Origin: SIBU01 sp964430335
GTDB taxonomy: Bacteria > Patescibacteriota > Minisyncoccia > Phycocordibacterales > SIBU01
Direction of reading: 5' to 3'
NCBI GenBank assembly: GCA_964430335.1
Contig: CAYSEN010000001.1
Coordinates: 20,937 to 84,936 of the forward strand
Length of the DNA: 64,000 nt
Shown here: positions 17,787 through 27,418 of the stretch, one piece after another
Numbering within the stretch: the first letter of the stretch is position 1
Layout: each line of letters opens with the position of its first letter
Notes under the pieces: model-generated
Told to the model about the DNA's origin: nothing
Databases searched by the model: none
The model's input: only the letters and a program-made list of their open reading frames with translations
Position numbers and translations under genes: made by a program

Positions 17787-18437
17787 TTATTTAACTTGAA
17801 TTGGCTTTTCGGTGTCACCCGGATTAAATATTTTGTAGAAAAGTTCCACCACCTCTTCTGTTCCGAGCAAAACTGCTCTAATACCACATCTCATAAGTCC
17901 TTGTTCTACAACGGAAATTCTCTGTAGCAGTTGGCTTCGGCTCTCCTCAAATGCATCTTGTTTTCTCTGCGATTTTTCAACCGCTTCTTTTCTGGTCAAG
18001 AATTTTCCTGCTAATTCTATCACTCCCCCTTTGGCTTGGAGAGGTGCTGGAGCGTAGGGTATGACAACAAAAAAGGTCTTAGTCATAATGCTCGTGCTTT
18101 CTGTAAAATTTTTGATGAATTCTATGTACTCTCTTGTTTGAGTTTTCATCAGATCAGTCGTCTGGTTTTTGTAGGTCTCTTCTAGGAGTGCAATATATGG
18201 TCTGATATCCAATTTTCTCGATTCGATAAATAGTTGCACGGAAAAATCTAGAGAATTTAGAAAGTTCTGGAATTGCAATATGATAGCGTTTTGGTTGTCC
18301 TCAGACTTTAGTGCAAAGTTTAAAGACGAAGTCATGACTATTCCACGAAACGAGCCGTCTCTAAGCACGACAATACCGTCCCGAACCTCTTTGATCGGTA
18401 CGAATTCTTGAGTCGCCTTAGAACTTTCTGTCGCCAT
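17787..18437 (-). CDS. VirB4 N-terminal-like (TraC-like) protein
   Basis: The 216-aa protein resembles the N-terminal domain of VirB4/TraC-type proteins: VPIKEVRDGIVVLRDGSFRG, then NFALKSEDNQNAIILQFQNF, and a Gln/Arg-rich helix ending in YKIFNPGD. It has no Walker motifs or membrane segments. It lies directly before the full VirB4 ATPase, which carries its own N-terminal domain, so this is a separate partner and not a split gene. A TATAAT ending seven bases before ATG 18437 suggests an additional leaderless promoter here. Confidence 0.82.
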   Translation of the reverse strand: MATESSKATQEFVPIKEVRDGIVVLRDGSFRGIVMTSSLNFALKSEDNQNAIILQFQNFLNSLDFSVQLFIESRKLDIRPYIALLEETYKNQTTDLMKTQTREYIEFIKNFTESTSIMTKTFFVVIPYAPAPLQAKGGVIELAGKFLTRKEAVEKSQRKQDAFEESRSQLLQRISVVEQGLMRCGIRAVLLGTEEVVELFYKIFNPGDTEKPIQVK

Positions 18438-18444
18438 GCCTTGT

Positions 18445-18450
18445 ATTATA
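18445..18450 (-). promoter_or_regulatory. Internal -10 box (TATAAT), leaderless
   Basis: TATAAT on the minus strand ends exactly seven bases before ATG 18437. Confidence 0.55.
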
Positions 18451-18487
18451 ACTTAGATTGCGATTGTTATTAACGATTTTTCTGTGC

Positions 18488-18916
18488 CTATCTATTTTCC
18501 ATAGTCTCTTTTACTCCTGGATTCTGAGTGTCATTTATATCAAGGCTCCATGTGAGATCCTTGAGTTTGCTATCAGATAACTTTGGAACATATAGAGGTG
18601 ACTGTGACTCCACTTCTTCTTTGTGCTGAGGTTTCTTCTCAGTTTTCTTCCAAATATAGAGCTTGTCAGTGAAAAAATATTTAAATGCTGCTTCAACCAC
18701 AAAGACGAAAGGACGATTGTTAACCTTGTATAGCGCTAAAGCAAGGGAAAATGCTATTACTGGAGCCATTAAAAATATGGCGATATAAAAGTTTAGGTAA
18801 TGGTATATTATAAATGAAAGACCTGCCCCACCAGCAAGATAGACAAATTGTTTGACCGTAAAAGGGCCGAAAATTTTGTCTTCAATTTCTATGAATTGTG
18901 GAACTTGGAATCTCAT
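18488..18916 (-). CDS. PrgI-family (VirB3-like) membrane protein
   Basis: The 142-aa protein begins MRFQVPQFIEIEDKIFGPFT, the start seen in PrgI-type proteins, followed by two membrane helices (about residues 23-42 and 45-65) and a short cytoplasmic tail with a YIWKK element. PrgI/VirB3 proteins are small inner-membrane parts encoded next to VirB4 in type IV secretion systems of Gram-positive and CPR bacteria. The neighbourhood here is the same. The start is eight bases downstream of the preceding gene's stop. Confidence 0.88.
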   Translation of the reverse strand: MRFQVPQFIEIEDKIFGPFTVKQFVYLAGGAGLSFIIYHYLNFYIAIFLMAPVIAFSLALALYKVNNRPFVFVVEAAFKYFFTDKLYIWKKTEKKPQHKEEVESQSPLYVPKLSDSKLKDLTWSLDINDTQNPGVKETMENR

Positions 18917-18924
18917 TTGTTTTT

Positions 18925-20754
18925 TTAAGCTATAGGTTCTCTGTAAGGGTCAGAACTATATTTTGCCTCAGTCTTCTTTGATTGAACAGGAGCTCCTAGT
19001 TTCTGTTCAATGATATTTTTTGCAGGCATTGTTGGTATTGGTCTTTGACCTATCACTATTTTTGGAATTTCTCTAGGTGTTTCTTTGATTGGGTTTTGTG
19101 ATGGAGTGCTGGAAATATTAGGCGTAGAGGCTTTAGGTGCTGGTGCGATTACTATTTTCGGCATTGGTTCTGGAGCCTTTGGTTTTGGTGGCGCAGGAGG
19201 TTGCGGTAATCTGTCCTCTACTGGTTTAGGTGGTGCCACAGGAGGCCTTGGTGGTGTCGGAATCTGAGAAACTGGTTTCGGAGGCATTGGGGGAACAGGA
19301 GGGGTCGCACTACTTACAGGCTTTTGAGGGGGCACAAACTTCGGTGGCTGTGGAGGAACAGGTTTTGCTGGTTCTGCGGGTCTGATATTTTGAGAAATTT
19401 TAACTTTTTCTGGCTCAGGCTTAAACCAATCCTGCGCTGTGAATTTTTCGGTATCTAGAGAAGTAGATGAATTTGGATTTTCGATATCTTTTAAAATTGC
19501 TTCTCTGTTAGGCAGGACTTCCTCGCTCTTTTTTATAGGTTCTGCTTCGTTTGGTTGTATTGGTGAGAGTCTCGTTTTTAGGGTGTTGCTTGTGTATGAA
19601 GAAGGCACTTCCCCGTTTACTTGTTTTAACGCCTCACGTATTTTAAGGAAAACTTCGTTATTAATTTCTTGGGCAAGAGATTTGGTTTTTTCTTCATTAA
19701 TTCCGAGTCTTCTTGATAGTCTTGGTAAGAATTGAGATGTGGGCGTCATTCCTAGAATAACCATGCCTGTCTCTTCCCCGAGTTCCCCGAGCTTGTCTAC
19801 ATGTAGAGCATATTTTCTACCGATGTCCAAAACTTTTTTTGCGGAATCAACAGATCTCAATGCGTTTTTTAATGTGTAAGGAAGTTTGTCGAATCTGGCC
19901 TGTAGCTCCTTTTCGCTCAACTTGCTCGAGAGCATTTTCAGGAATGATCCGAGAGGATTTTCGGACATTCTTTCACTATTCATTTCAACAATAGGAGGTC
20001 GGCTAAAATTACTTTGCGCACCGCTAGAAATCTCTGAGCTATTTGCCGTTGAGGTTGGTGTGTAGACTTTTGTGGTGGAGAATTCTGATAGTGGCTGTGG
20101 AGGAACAGGGGCTAATTTGGATGGCTGGAAATTCTCGAAACCAAAATCCTTTGTGTTACTAATGTATGAGGGTTTGATTTCAGCTTGTTCTTTTGGTTTC
20201 TCCGGAATAATTTTTTTAATTGGTACAGATCTTTCCTGGCTCTGAGCGACTGATTCAGCGGAATCAGGTTCTGATTGCGAATCGATTTTGTCTTGCTCAT
20301 TAAATTCGATTCCGGAATCGTTTATCGGCATTCTTGGGGCGCTAATTTCGGCTTCTTGTGTTTCAGTATTTTCCTGTACAGGATTTCCCTCTTCTTGTGC
20401 TTGTGTTTCGGCCGGAGTTTCGTTGATTGTTAAAGGAGAAATGCCGAGAGCTGGCAGTATTTTGGTAAAAATTTTTTCGTTGATCTCGCTTACAATGGTC
20501 GCAACTTTTTCTCTATTATCCTCGTCTAATTTTTCTAGTAACTTTTCCTCAAATTCAGTAACCGGTATTTCCTTTTTTGCGATCTTTTCTATTACCTCGC
20601 AAGTCTCGCCTATTTCGGCGTAGGTTATTTCTATTTGATTTAAAATTTCCTCGATCCGTTCAATAAGGGCCGTATCTGGGAAAACAGAATTAAACTCCGG
20701 GTTTAACCTTTTAATTGTTTGAAGTAAATTGTTTTCTTGTGAAATGAATTTCAT
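18925..20754 (-). CDS. Large proline-rich cytoplasmic protein of T4SS-like cluster
   Basis: The 609-aa protein has no signal peptide or membrane segment. Residues about 1-115 and 265-395 form helical, charged blocks (the second includes LSSKLSEKELQARFDKLPYT); between them is a Ser/Gln/Glu-rich linker. Residues about 465-565 are a long proline-rich region built from PP-x-P and P-x-P-P words (for example PPVPPMPPKPV). The C-terminus repeats the pattern PKIVIG/PKIVIA. Proline-rich segments often bind partners, so a scaffold role with the secretion ATPase is possible but unproven. I recognise no family. Confidence 0.75.
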   Translation of the reverse strand: MKFISQENNLLQTIKRLNPEFNSVFPDTALIERIEEILNQIEITYAEIGETCEVIEKIAKKEIPVTEFEEKLLEKLDEDNREKVATIVSEINEKIFTKILPALGISPLTINETPAETQAQEEGNPVQENTETQEAEISAPRMPINDSGIEFNEQDKIDSQSEPDSAESVAQSQERSVPIKKIIPEKPKEQAEIKPSYISNTKDFGFENFQPSKLAPVPPQPLSEFSTTKVYTPTSTANSSEISSGAQSNFSRPPIVEMNSERMSENPLGSFLKMLSSKLSEKELQARFDKLPYTLKNALRSVDSAKKVLDIGRKYALHVDKLGELGEETGMVILGMTPTSQFLPRLSRRLGINEEKTKSLAQEINNEVFLKIREALKQVNGEVPSSYTSNTLKTRLSPIQPNEAEPIKKSEEVLPNREAILKDIENPNSSTSLDTEKFTAQDWFKPEPEKVKISQNIRPAEPAKPVPPQPPKFVPPQKPVSSATPPVPPMPPKPVSQIPTPPRPPVAPPKPVEDRLPQPPAPPKPKAPEPMPKIVIAPAPKASTPNISSTPSQNPIKETPREIPKIVIGQRPIPTMPAKNIIEQKLGAPVQSKKTEAKYSSDPYREPIA

Positions 20755-20766
20755 AAATCAATTTTT

Positions 20767-23700
20767 CTAAGCCTTTCGCCATTGATCGCTAGCAAAAGTA
20801 ATTTGCTTACTCGGTGATTCAGCCTGATTTTCCAGTTCACTGTACACACTTCTGAGTTCAGGGCTCAAAGTTTCGATCGGTCTGGTTATTGTTTTACTTC
20901 TAGGATCTAGGAATAAATATTTTAACAATCTTCTGTTTTCATCGGTAACTAATCCATAACCATCTTTCTCTGCTTTGTATGATTTCAATAAACTTTCGAA
21001 TAGAGATGTAATATCTTCGCTGTCCTTGTCCTTAAATTGTTGGAAAATACCTTCATCGATCATTGAGTGCACTATCTCGCTATTTCTTGTTCGGCTTCTA
21101 GCGCCAGCTAATTCGTTCGCAGCTCTTCCTGACTTCCAGTTTAAGGCAATACTTCTTCTTAATGTGTCTCCAAGAGTGCCTTTTGAGTAAGTTTCCATGA
21201 AAGCTGTGTTCATTGTCTTGCTTATTTCATCTGGTGTTGCACCAGGCGTTGATGTAAGTAGTGCTTGTTTAGCATCTTCTGCAGCTTTTTTGGCTGCATC
21301 AAATGCCGCTTTTCTGGTCACACTCTCTTCCATTGCTTTCTTTTTTACTTCCTCGATTTCTTCCTTGGTTGCGGTAGGTTTTGAAGCCTTTAGGGCAGCC
21401 ACAGCCTTTTCAGCATCTCTTTCCCCATCACTTTTTATGTAGTTAGGGTCATTTGTTACTACGATCTTATCCATGTCAGAATCTTTATCGTAACTTAATC
21501 GGTCTCTTAGGTTAAAGGCGAAGTTTTCATTTGTTCGTATTTCCTTGTTTGTTAACCCCCATCTCATTGTGTGAACTAGCTCTTTTATGTCAAACATGTT
21601 TGGAGCTACAAATGACGCCAGTTCGTATTCAGGTAGAGTCATCTTGTTTCTAGCCCAAGCTTTAAGATTACCTGGAAGGGTAGGCTTTGATTCAGGGTTT
21701 TCAATCTTCTCACCTGTGTTAAGTACTGCATACCTCACTCCGTTGATTGTTTGAATTGCACTTTCATCTACATCGCCGTTCTCTGGGTTTACCTGAACTT
21801 TACCGTCCAAAATGGCTTTTCGTACCGCTGCCTTCTTAGCGTCGTAATCATCAACCTGTTTTTGATAAACTGCGAATTGTTGAATTTCGTCTTTCCATCT
21901 TGAACCAATCATTTCTTGTTTTTCTTCCATTGTCCAGTGATCATTGGCAAGCACAGCCTTTAGTTGTTTCAGGGTGGCGTACCTTGAGAATTCTTCAATA
22001 GTGTGTTCATCCAGATCGGCAAAATCCTCCGGTGCAATCCTTGTTACCGCTGAAGACAGTGCAGACTCGGCTTTCTTAGTGGCATCGTCGGCCAACTTGA
22101 TTCTAGCCTGATCTTTACTTGCTCTAGCAGCTTCCATTTCTTCCCTAGCTTTATCCAGCTGAGTTAGTCCGGATTTAGCAAAATCAATTTGCCCAAGTGC
22201 AAATCTTCGATTTTTTAGTTTCTCACTATCTTCATAATATTCTTCAACTGACTCTTCCCCACCAAATTTTGCATGGGCTCCAAAAAGGGATCCACCGGTA
22301 GTCTTTTTTCTTATAAAACTTCCCAATTCAGTAGCACCAAAACCTGTACGTTTGAATTTTTTATCCAATTCGTTGATATCGATATTTTTTTGTACCTTTT
22401 CCGCTCCGCTCTTAAATTTGTCACCAAAATTTTTAAGTCCTTCTCTACCCGTCCATTTTCCAAGTGTACTAGCGGCTCCACCGACAACATTTCCAACTGC
22501 GGATACATATGTGCCTCTAACTACAGTTCTACCAACAAACGCTCTGGCCTCCTTCCCTACCTCATCTGCAAACTCAACTCCAGTCGCCTCAAGTTTGTGA
22601 GCCACCATGATTGAGCCTAGCATCAATCCAATTAGAAGAATGAAGTTAAATACAAATGCTAGTCCTGCCGTTGTGCCGTTGTCTGCACCTCCAGTACCAA
22701 AGATTAGTTTAGCGGCTGAAACGGCGGTAGAGGCCGCTGAGTACGCAGTGTCTTGTCGGTTTACGGTCATAACACCAAACTTAAATGCATCAGTTTGAAT
22801 GGTTAAAACTACCACATAGCAAAGCGCCATATATATCGGTGCGAATATAGATTGGCTGATGAGTTTTTCCTTCCATTCCTCCGCGTAGTGTTCGGTAGAA
22901 GGAAGCACAAATGATAGAAAACCTAGAGGCGAAAGAATCATTACCATCATAAGTACTACCACTCTTATTATGAAAAGTATGGCTGCTACTATGAAAACGT
23001 ACGCGGCGGTAATCATCAAAATAATGCCGAATATTCCAATTAAAATAATTTTGCCAAAGTTTATTACTCCTCCCGCGATTTGGCTGTTAAGATCAGACTG
23101 AATGCCTGCCTGTTGCAATGCTTGGCCCCCTGCGGTTTGCGGTTCGTAGACTGTTTGTATCTTGAGACCTTCCATGAACGCTCCTGAAAAACTTGAGGTC
23201 GGAGTAGCGTAATTACTTACAAAGGACTGTATTTCATCCCCGTTTGGTTTAGGATTTGGTGTCACAATCAGGTTATAGAAATGGAGAGCGACAATGTTTG
23301 ACCCGTCAATAACAGCCTTTGTAATGAAAAGGCTGAAGTTCATGAGTAATGCCACGATAACGAGATTTACGATAATTTCCTTTGTCTTCCCTGTCGCTAG
23401 ACCGAGAATGGTTCCTATAGCTGTCCAAAGCAAAATGAAAATAAATAAAATATTGGCCAAATCTCTGAAGATTCTCCAACCAATGTCTACTATTGGCACA
23501 TGCTTCATAAGGTCGGCCATGTTTAAGGTGTAGTAGATCGACATGTCTAAGATCTTTCCGGCTAGCCACAAAAACCATGAGAAAATCCACATGATTATGT
23601 AGACAATACTTGCTGCGCAAGCGTCCAGGTTTAAGGAAGGAATACCAAAATTGCCACTAAGACATCCGATGGTGGTTGGAGGATTTTTACCGTTTGCACC

Positions 23701-23904
23701 TTGGTTGTCGGCACTGGCCGCTTTTTGACCCGTGGATTGAGGTGTTGTCTGCGCCCCGTTAGGACTCGGTGCCGCAGCTCCTGTAACTACCGAGTTAGGG
23801 TTAAGTTCTTGAACCTGAGCGAAAGCCGTCTCAACACCCAGCGGGTTTAAAAAACCACTTAACAGAGTTGCTAGTATGAATGTTGATAATAAAATTTTTT
23901 TCAT
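20767..23904 (-). CDS. VirB6/TrbL-like polytopic membrane protein
   Basis: The 1045-aa protein starts with a signal peptide (about residues 1-30). The N-terminal half has about seven hydrophobic helices (about 75-100, 130-168, 175-197, 280-325, 325-340, 350-375, 410-440), a layout typical of VirB6/TrbL channel proteins. The second half (about 450-1045) is hydrophilic, rich in Ala, Lys and Glu with heptad-like helices (for example RKAAFDAAKKAAEDAKQA) and likely cytoplasmic coiled coil. AGGG lies six bases before the ATG, one of few Shine-Dalgarno-like sites here. Assignment is by topology and neighbours. Confidence 0.8.
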   Translation of the reverse strand: MKKILLSTFILATLLSGFLNPLGVETAFAQVQELNPNSVVTGAAAPSPNGAQTTPQSTGQKAASADNQGANGKNPPTTIGCLSGNFGIPSLNLDACAASIVYIIMWIFSWFLWLAGKILDMSIYYTLNMADLMKHVPIVDIGWRIFRDLANILFIFILLWTAIGTILGLATGKTKEIIVNLVIVALLMNFSLFITKAVIDGSNIVALHFYNLIVTPNPKPNGDEIQSFVSNYATPTSSFSGAFMEGLKIQTVYEPQTAGGQALQQAGIQSDLNSQIAGGVINFGKIILIGIFGIILMITAAYVFIVAAILFIIRVVVLMMVMILSPLGFLSFVLPSTEHYAEEWKEKLISQSIFAPIYMALCYVVVLTIQTDAFKFGVMTVNRQDTAYSAASTAVSAAKLIFGTGGADNGTTAGLAFVFNFILLIGLMLGSIMVAHKLEATGVEFADEVGKEARAFVGRTVVRGTYVSAVGNVVGGAASTLGKWTGREGLKNFGDKFKSGAEKVQKNIDINELDKKFKRTGFGATELGSFIRKKTTGGSLFGAHAKFGGEESVEEYYEDSEKLKNRRFALGQIDFAKSGLTQLDKAREEMEAARASKDQARIKLADDATKKAESALSSAVTRIAPEDFADLDEHTIEEFSRYATLKQLKAVLANDHWTMEEKQEMIGSRWKDEIQQFAVYQKQVDDYDAKKAAVRKAILDGKVQVNPENGDVDESAIQTINGVRYAVLNTGEKIENPESKPTLPGNLKAWARNKMTLPEYELASFVAPNMFDIKELVHTMRWGLTNKEIRTNENFAFNLRDRLSYDKDSDMDKIVVTNDPNYIKSDGERDAEKAVAALKASKPTATKEEIEEVKKKAMEESVTRKAAFDAAKKAAEDAKQALLTSTPGATPDEISKTMNTAFMETYSKGTLGDTLRRSIALNWKSGRAANELAGARSRTRNSEIVHSMIDEGIFQQFKDKDSEDITSLFESLLKSYKAEKDGYGLVTDENRRLLKYLFLDPRSKTITRPIETLSPELRSVYSELENQAESPSKQITFASDQWRKA

Positions 23905-23910
23905 GATTCC

Positions 23911-26280
23911 CTATTGAACGTTGATTGTGCTTGTTTGTGTCGCAATCACACTCTCCTTTGATGTATTTGTGGCCGGTTTATACACTTCTGTAATCAATTG
24001 ATACTTATATCCTAACACCGCACTGCTTTTAATGTGTCCGATCTGATCGATTTGTAACGAATTAGCCGAGGTTAGTGTTAGGGATTTGTTGTAAGTAAAT
24101 GTTGTTTGTGACATATCATCTGCAAAAAATACGAATTCTGTTTTTTTGTTTTCTGGTTTTGTGGTTTCGTTTATCTGGAAGGAATCAAATAGCGTTGAAA
24201 GTGAAAATGATGTTCCGTCCTGGCTTTTTAGGCTAATTCTTACTCTTAATCCCGGAATGTCTTGGTTGTTATCAAGTACCAAGGCGTTGCTAAATGAATC
24301 ACCAGGGTTTTTGTTGATGTTGTTGATCTGTGCCATTGCAAACGAAGTGTCTAATGGGGATGAGCTGTCTACCGGTCCACCACCTGTTGTGTTTGATGAG
24401 GTGTTAGTAGAAGGTTTGTAAAGCTCTACTTTGTAAATGGCAATTTCGTTTGGATTGGAAACCACGATAGCGTTCGCTGTTATCGGCTGATTTAGTGTGA
24501 TAGTAAAGTCGTCTACAGATCCAGAAAATGTGAAGTTGGAGTTAGCACCGCTGTTACTTGATGGGTAGTGGAAAACCACGTAACTCATAATGTCATTTTT
24601 CGAAACAGGAATACCTGTTTTGTCTGCTGGCATATTTGCTAGGTAGACTTCGTTACCAGTACCGTGACCAGGATATGATCGGACCTTAATAATTTGAACT
24701 TTATCAGATTGATTTAGAGCTGCAGACCACCAGTGTGGAGCAGGTCCACCGCTGGTCCAAGAAAAACTGTAACCCCCTACTGCGTTCTGAGGTCCGTAGG
24801 TTCTGCCATCGCCATCGATTCCTACATAAGACTGATTTAGCTTTGCGCTGTTTAGGTTAATACTTCTGTCCGGAGGTGCTTGTGTTGCTGGTTTTGTGAC
24901 GACTGGTGCAGTCACTGAATTGTTGCCGTCAATAAATTCGTTTGTACCGTTTGCAATAGATGTGGTTTTGTCGATGTTCTTACAATAAAGTACGACGTTG
25001 TTGTAATTGGCTACAGTCCACTTTGTGGTGGTGTTGTCTGCGCCAATTTTTACTGTAGGCGTGTATGATGCCGTTTTGCTAACTACTCCGTTGATCTTTA
25101 CCAATACTGGTGAAGTAAGGGTCGGTTGAGTGTTGGTCGGTGTATCAACTCCGTAAATGTTTTTATTAAATTCATTACAGAACTGAAGTCCTGTAGGTCC
25201 ATTGGCACCTGTTGGTCCAATACCGTTTACATACAGACCGTCTGGAAGATTTTTTGCTTGGTTGTTTTCAGAAATGATTTGATCACTACTACTCTTAAGG
25301 GCCTTGTCTACTGCCGACTGTCCTCCGTTGTCATATGATGGAGTACTTGCTCCAGCTAAGCCCCCTACTCCTCCTAAGACCTGATTTATTAGTTGTCCAA
25401 CAAGCGCTCCCAATATTGCATCAAGATCTTTTGCTAGGCCAACTCGGTGAACTTGCTCGCCAAGAGTGTTTGATAGTTGGTCTTCGATGAGTGACCCTGG
25501 CGTCGTGATCTTCCCTGTTTTTGGATCTACAGAAGAAAGAAATCCTTTACCGAAATCTAATTGTTTTGTAAGTCTAAACTGAACACCCGCAATTCTTGCG
25601 TCAACTGTGTTTACGGCTTGAAGATATGAGCCGTAAATATTATTTTGCGGAGTGACTGTTAGATTAAGCCAGTTATCCCATCCATTCTTGCCGAACACTC
25701 CTGTGGTGAAAGCTCTTTGTACGTTTTTTTGGATATCACTTAGTCTACACCCCACATACTGATAATAGTCAGGTCTCGAGTATTGAATTCCAAGGGAAAT
25801 TCTTAATTGAAAATCAAAAGGACTACATACAATCGAACCGATTGGACCTAGGCCTTCAATGAAAGTTCCCGCAGCCTGATCGGCGGCGTCAGCCAAAAAA
25901 CCTTGTAGGTTAGTTACGTATAGAGGGCTTCCGCTAAAGCCGTTGTTGATCCAGTTTACGGTTTGGGCGGTGAAATTGTCGAGCAGAGATCTGGCCATGA
26001 TCGTCACAAGTGGCTCGACAATACATCTCTGTATTGTAAAACCTGTAGTCTGACCTGCTGTTTCGCTGTTTGCGCTATGGTTTGCTGAGTCGTAAGTAGG
26101 CACAGCCTGTATTTGATTGGCCACTCCTTGGGCTAACTGCTTACCTTTCGTTGCCAAAATTCCCGCCAGACAAGATGAATCGGCGTGCGCCCCATTTGGA
26201 AGAGCTGTTAGAAAAGGTCCTACTATCAAAAGTAATGTTGCGAGTATTCCGAAAGTTTTTTGTTTCAAATTATTTCTCAT
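23911..26280 (-). CDS. Large secreted protein of T4SS-like cluster
   Basis: The 789-aa protein has a signal peptide (residues 1-33, ending GAHA). The N-terminal part (about 35-300) contains several cysteines (SCLAG, QRCIVEP, IVCSPF, YVGCRL) and alternating helices; it is followed by a Thr/Asn-rich region and beta-rich domains (about 480-789), one with a W-x-S-G-G-P-A-P-H-W-W word. I do not recognise a named family. The gene lies between the TSP3-repeat protein and the VirB6-like gene, so an exported part of the secretion apparatus is the best guess. GGAG lies about eight bases before ATG. Confidence 0.75.
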   Translation of the reverse strand: MRNNLKQKTFGILATLLLIVGPFLTALPNGAHADSSCLAGILATKGKQLAQGVANQIQAVPTYDSANHSANSETAGQTTGFTIQRCIVEPLVTIMARSLLDNFTAQTVNWINNGFSGSPLYVTNLQGFLADAADQAAGTFIEGLGPIGSIVCSPFDFQLRISLGIQYSRPDYYQYVGCRLSDIQKNVQRAFTTGVFGKNGWDNWLNLTVTPQNNIYGSYLQAVNTVDARIAGVQFRLTKQLDFGKGFLSSVDPKTGKITTPGSLIEDQLSNTLGEQVHRVGLAKDLDAILGALVGQLINQVLGGVGGLAGASTPSYDNGGQSAVDKALKSSSDQIISENNQAKNLPDGLYVNGIGPTGANGPTGLQFCNEFNKNIYGVDTPTNTQPTLTSPVLVKINGVVSKTASYTPTVKIGADNTTTKWTVANYNNVVLYCKNIDKTTSIANGTNEFIDGNNSVTAPVVTKPATQAPPDRSINLNSAKLNQSYVGIDGDGRTYGPQNAVGGYSFSWTSGGPAPHWWSAALNQSDKVQIIKVRSYPGHGTGNEVYLANMPADKTGIPVSKNDIMSYVVFHYPSSNSGANSNFTFSGSVDDFTITLNQPITANAIVVSNPNEIAIYKVELYKPSTNTSSNTTGGGPVDSSSPLDTSFAMAQINNINKNPGDSFSNALVLDNNQDIPGLRVRISLKSQDGTSFSLSTLFDSFQINETTKPENKKTEFVFFADDMSQTTFTYNKSLTLTSANSLQIDQIGHIKSSAVLGYKYQLITEVYKPATNTSKESVIATQTSTINVQ

Positions 26281-26325
26281 GAAAAACTCCGTTACCCAAA
26301 AATAATTTGGATAACTTTGTGTAAA

Positions 26326-27291
26326 TTATAACTTATCAAAGAATTGGTAGCCATCCTCTCCTTTGCCGAAAACAACGTCTTTGCTAATAAAATAAGTTTT
26401 GAAGGCGGTTACTGAGTCCGGAAAATTTTTAGCACTGTCTGCGTAGCTAGCCACTCCTGGCAAAGCCTTTATCGGGTCAGTCAAAATGTATTTTAAACCG
26501 TTGATACTCCAGGCCATGGCTTCTGTGCTATTTAGCAAAGCCAAGTGAAAAGGAACAGCACTTTTTGGCACCTTCATTGCTAATAGAGAGACCCCGATTT
26601 TTTTATAGGCGGCGATGTTGTCGTTTAATTTTTCAAGCTCAGCAGGTTTTTTACTCTCTTCTGCCCTGTTTACTATTTCTATCTCGTATTCTAGTTTTTT
26701 AGTTGGCGGTTTTTTTAGTAGAGATGCAATAGAATTGCCATAATTTTTTATAATCTCATTTGATTCCTCTGTAATTAAATTTAAGTCTGATTCTGAGTAA
26801 GTCTTTAATTTTTGAGTATCTATTTCATTTTTGATTGCTTTGTTTAGGAATTCCTGAAAATCAGCCTCAGTTGGAGGGTTTTCAGAATTTCCCGAAGCGA
26901 TTACTTTCACAAAAAGCTCTCTTGAAAATTTATCGGTGTCGGTTAGATCTTGCTCGGTTTGTGAATTGATTTTACTGCCTACGGTCTCTTGGTCCAATTT
27001 GTCATTTGGCCCTGCAACTGTTGGGTTTCTACCACTTTTTATCTCCGCTCCATCCATAACTCCGTCACCGTCAGAATCCGGATTGTGTGAGTCGGTTTTC
27101 CATAGTTGCTCTTCCCAATCTTTAAGTCCGTCGCTGTCATTATCAATTGCCAGGAAGGTGTTGTTTGGGGTCACCTTAGGAGTTCCTGCTACATAGGATG
27201 TTTTTTGTGTAAGTTTTGTGGTTAGAAAAATTAACCCAAAGATTACTATTGCTATAGAAATTAATATTAGTTTTTGTCTCTTTGGATTCAT
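26326..27291 (-). CDS. Membrane-anchored protein with TSP3-type calcium repeats
   Basis: The 321-aa protein has an N-terminal anchor (about residues 8-29) and then two thrombospondin type 3-like calcium loops, DNDSDGLKDWEEQLW and DSDGDGVMDGAEIKSGRNP (about 49-86). The remainder is helical with no known domain. ATG 27291 (MNPKRQKLIL) is preferred over the in-frame TTG at 27300. It is the first gene of the minus-strand secretion-like cluster, about 40 bases downstream of a good extended -10 promoter. A surface or calcium-stabilised structural role is inferred. Confidence 0.8.
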   Translation of the reverse strand: MNPKRQKLILISIAIVIFGLIFLTTKLTQKTSYVAGTPKVTPNNTFLAIDNDSDGLKDWEEQLWKTDSHNPDSDGDGVMDGAEIKSGRNPTVAGPNDKLDQETVGSKINSQTEQDLTDTDKFSRELFVKVIASGNSENPPTEADFQEFLNKAIKNEIDTQKLKTYSESDLNLITEESNEIIKNYGNSIASLLKKPPTKKLEYEIEIVNRAEESKKPAELEKLNDNIAAYKKIGVSLLAMKVPKSAVPFHLALLNSTEAMAWSINGLKYILTDPIKALPGVASYADSAKNFPDSVTAFKTYFISKDVVFGKGEDGYQFFDKL

Positions 27292-27337
27292 GTTAAGCAA
27301 AACTGCGCGGTAAAATATTCCGCACCACTATAAAAGA

Positions 27338-27346
27338 ATTATATCA
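27338..27346 (-). promoter_or_regulatory. Extended -10 promoter of T4SS-like operon
   Basis: TG-a-TATAAT on the minus strand (27346 to 27338). The predicted start near 27331 leaves a leader of about 40 bases that contains a small GCGG...CCGC hairpin. Confidence 0.6.
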
Positions 27347-27383
27347 GAAAAATTACTATTTTTTTCCACAGATTTTTTTAAAA

Positions 27384-27411
27384 TTTGCGACCTTTTTCTT
27401 TGTAGTATAAT
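27384..27411 (+). promoter_or_regulatory. Promoter of peptidoglycan-binding protein gene, leaderless
   Basis: TTGCGA (27384-27389), 16-base spacer, TATAAT (27406-27411), then exactly seven bases to ATG 27419. One of the clearest leaderless promoters of the window. Confidence 0.7.
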
Positions 27412-27418
27412 TATTCCA

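Noticed and set aside
17783..17887. 35-codon N-terminal extension of VirB4
   Set aside because: It lies inside the upstream coding region; ATG 17782 is the normal start right after the upstream stop.
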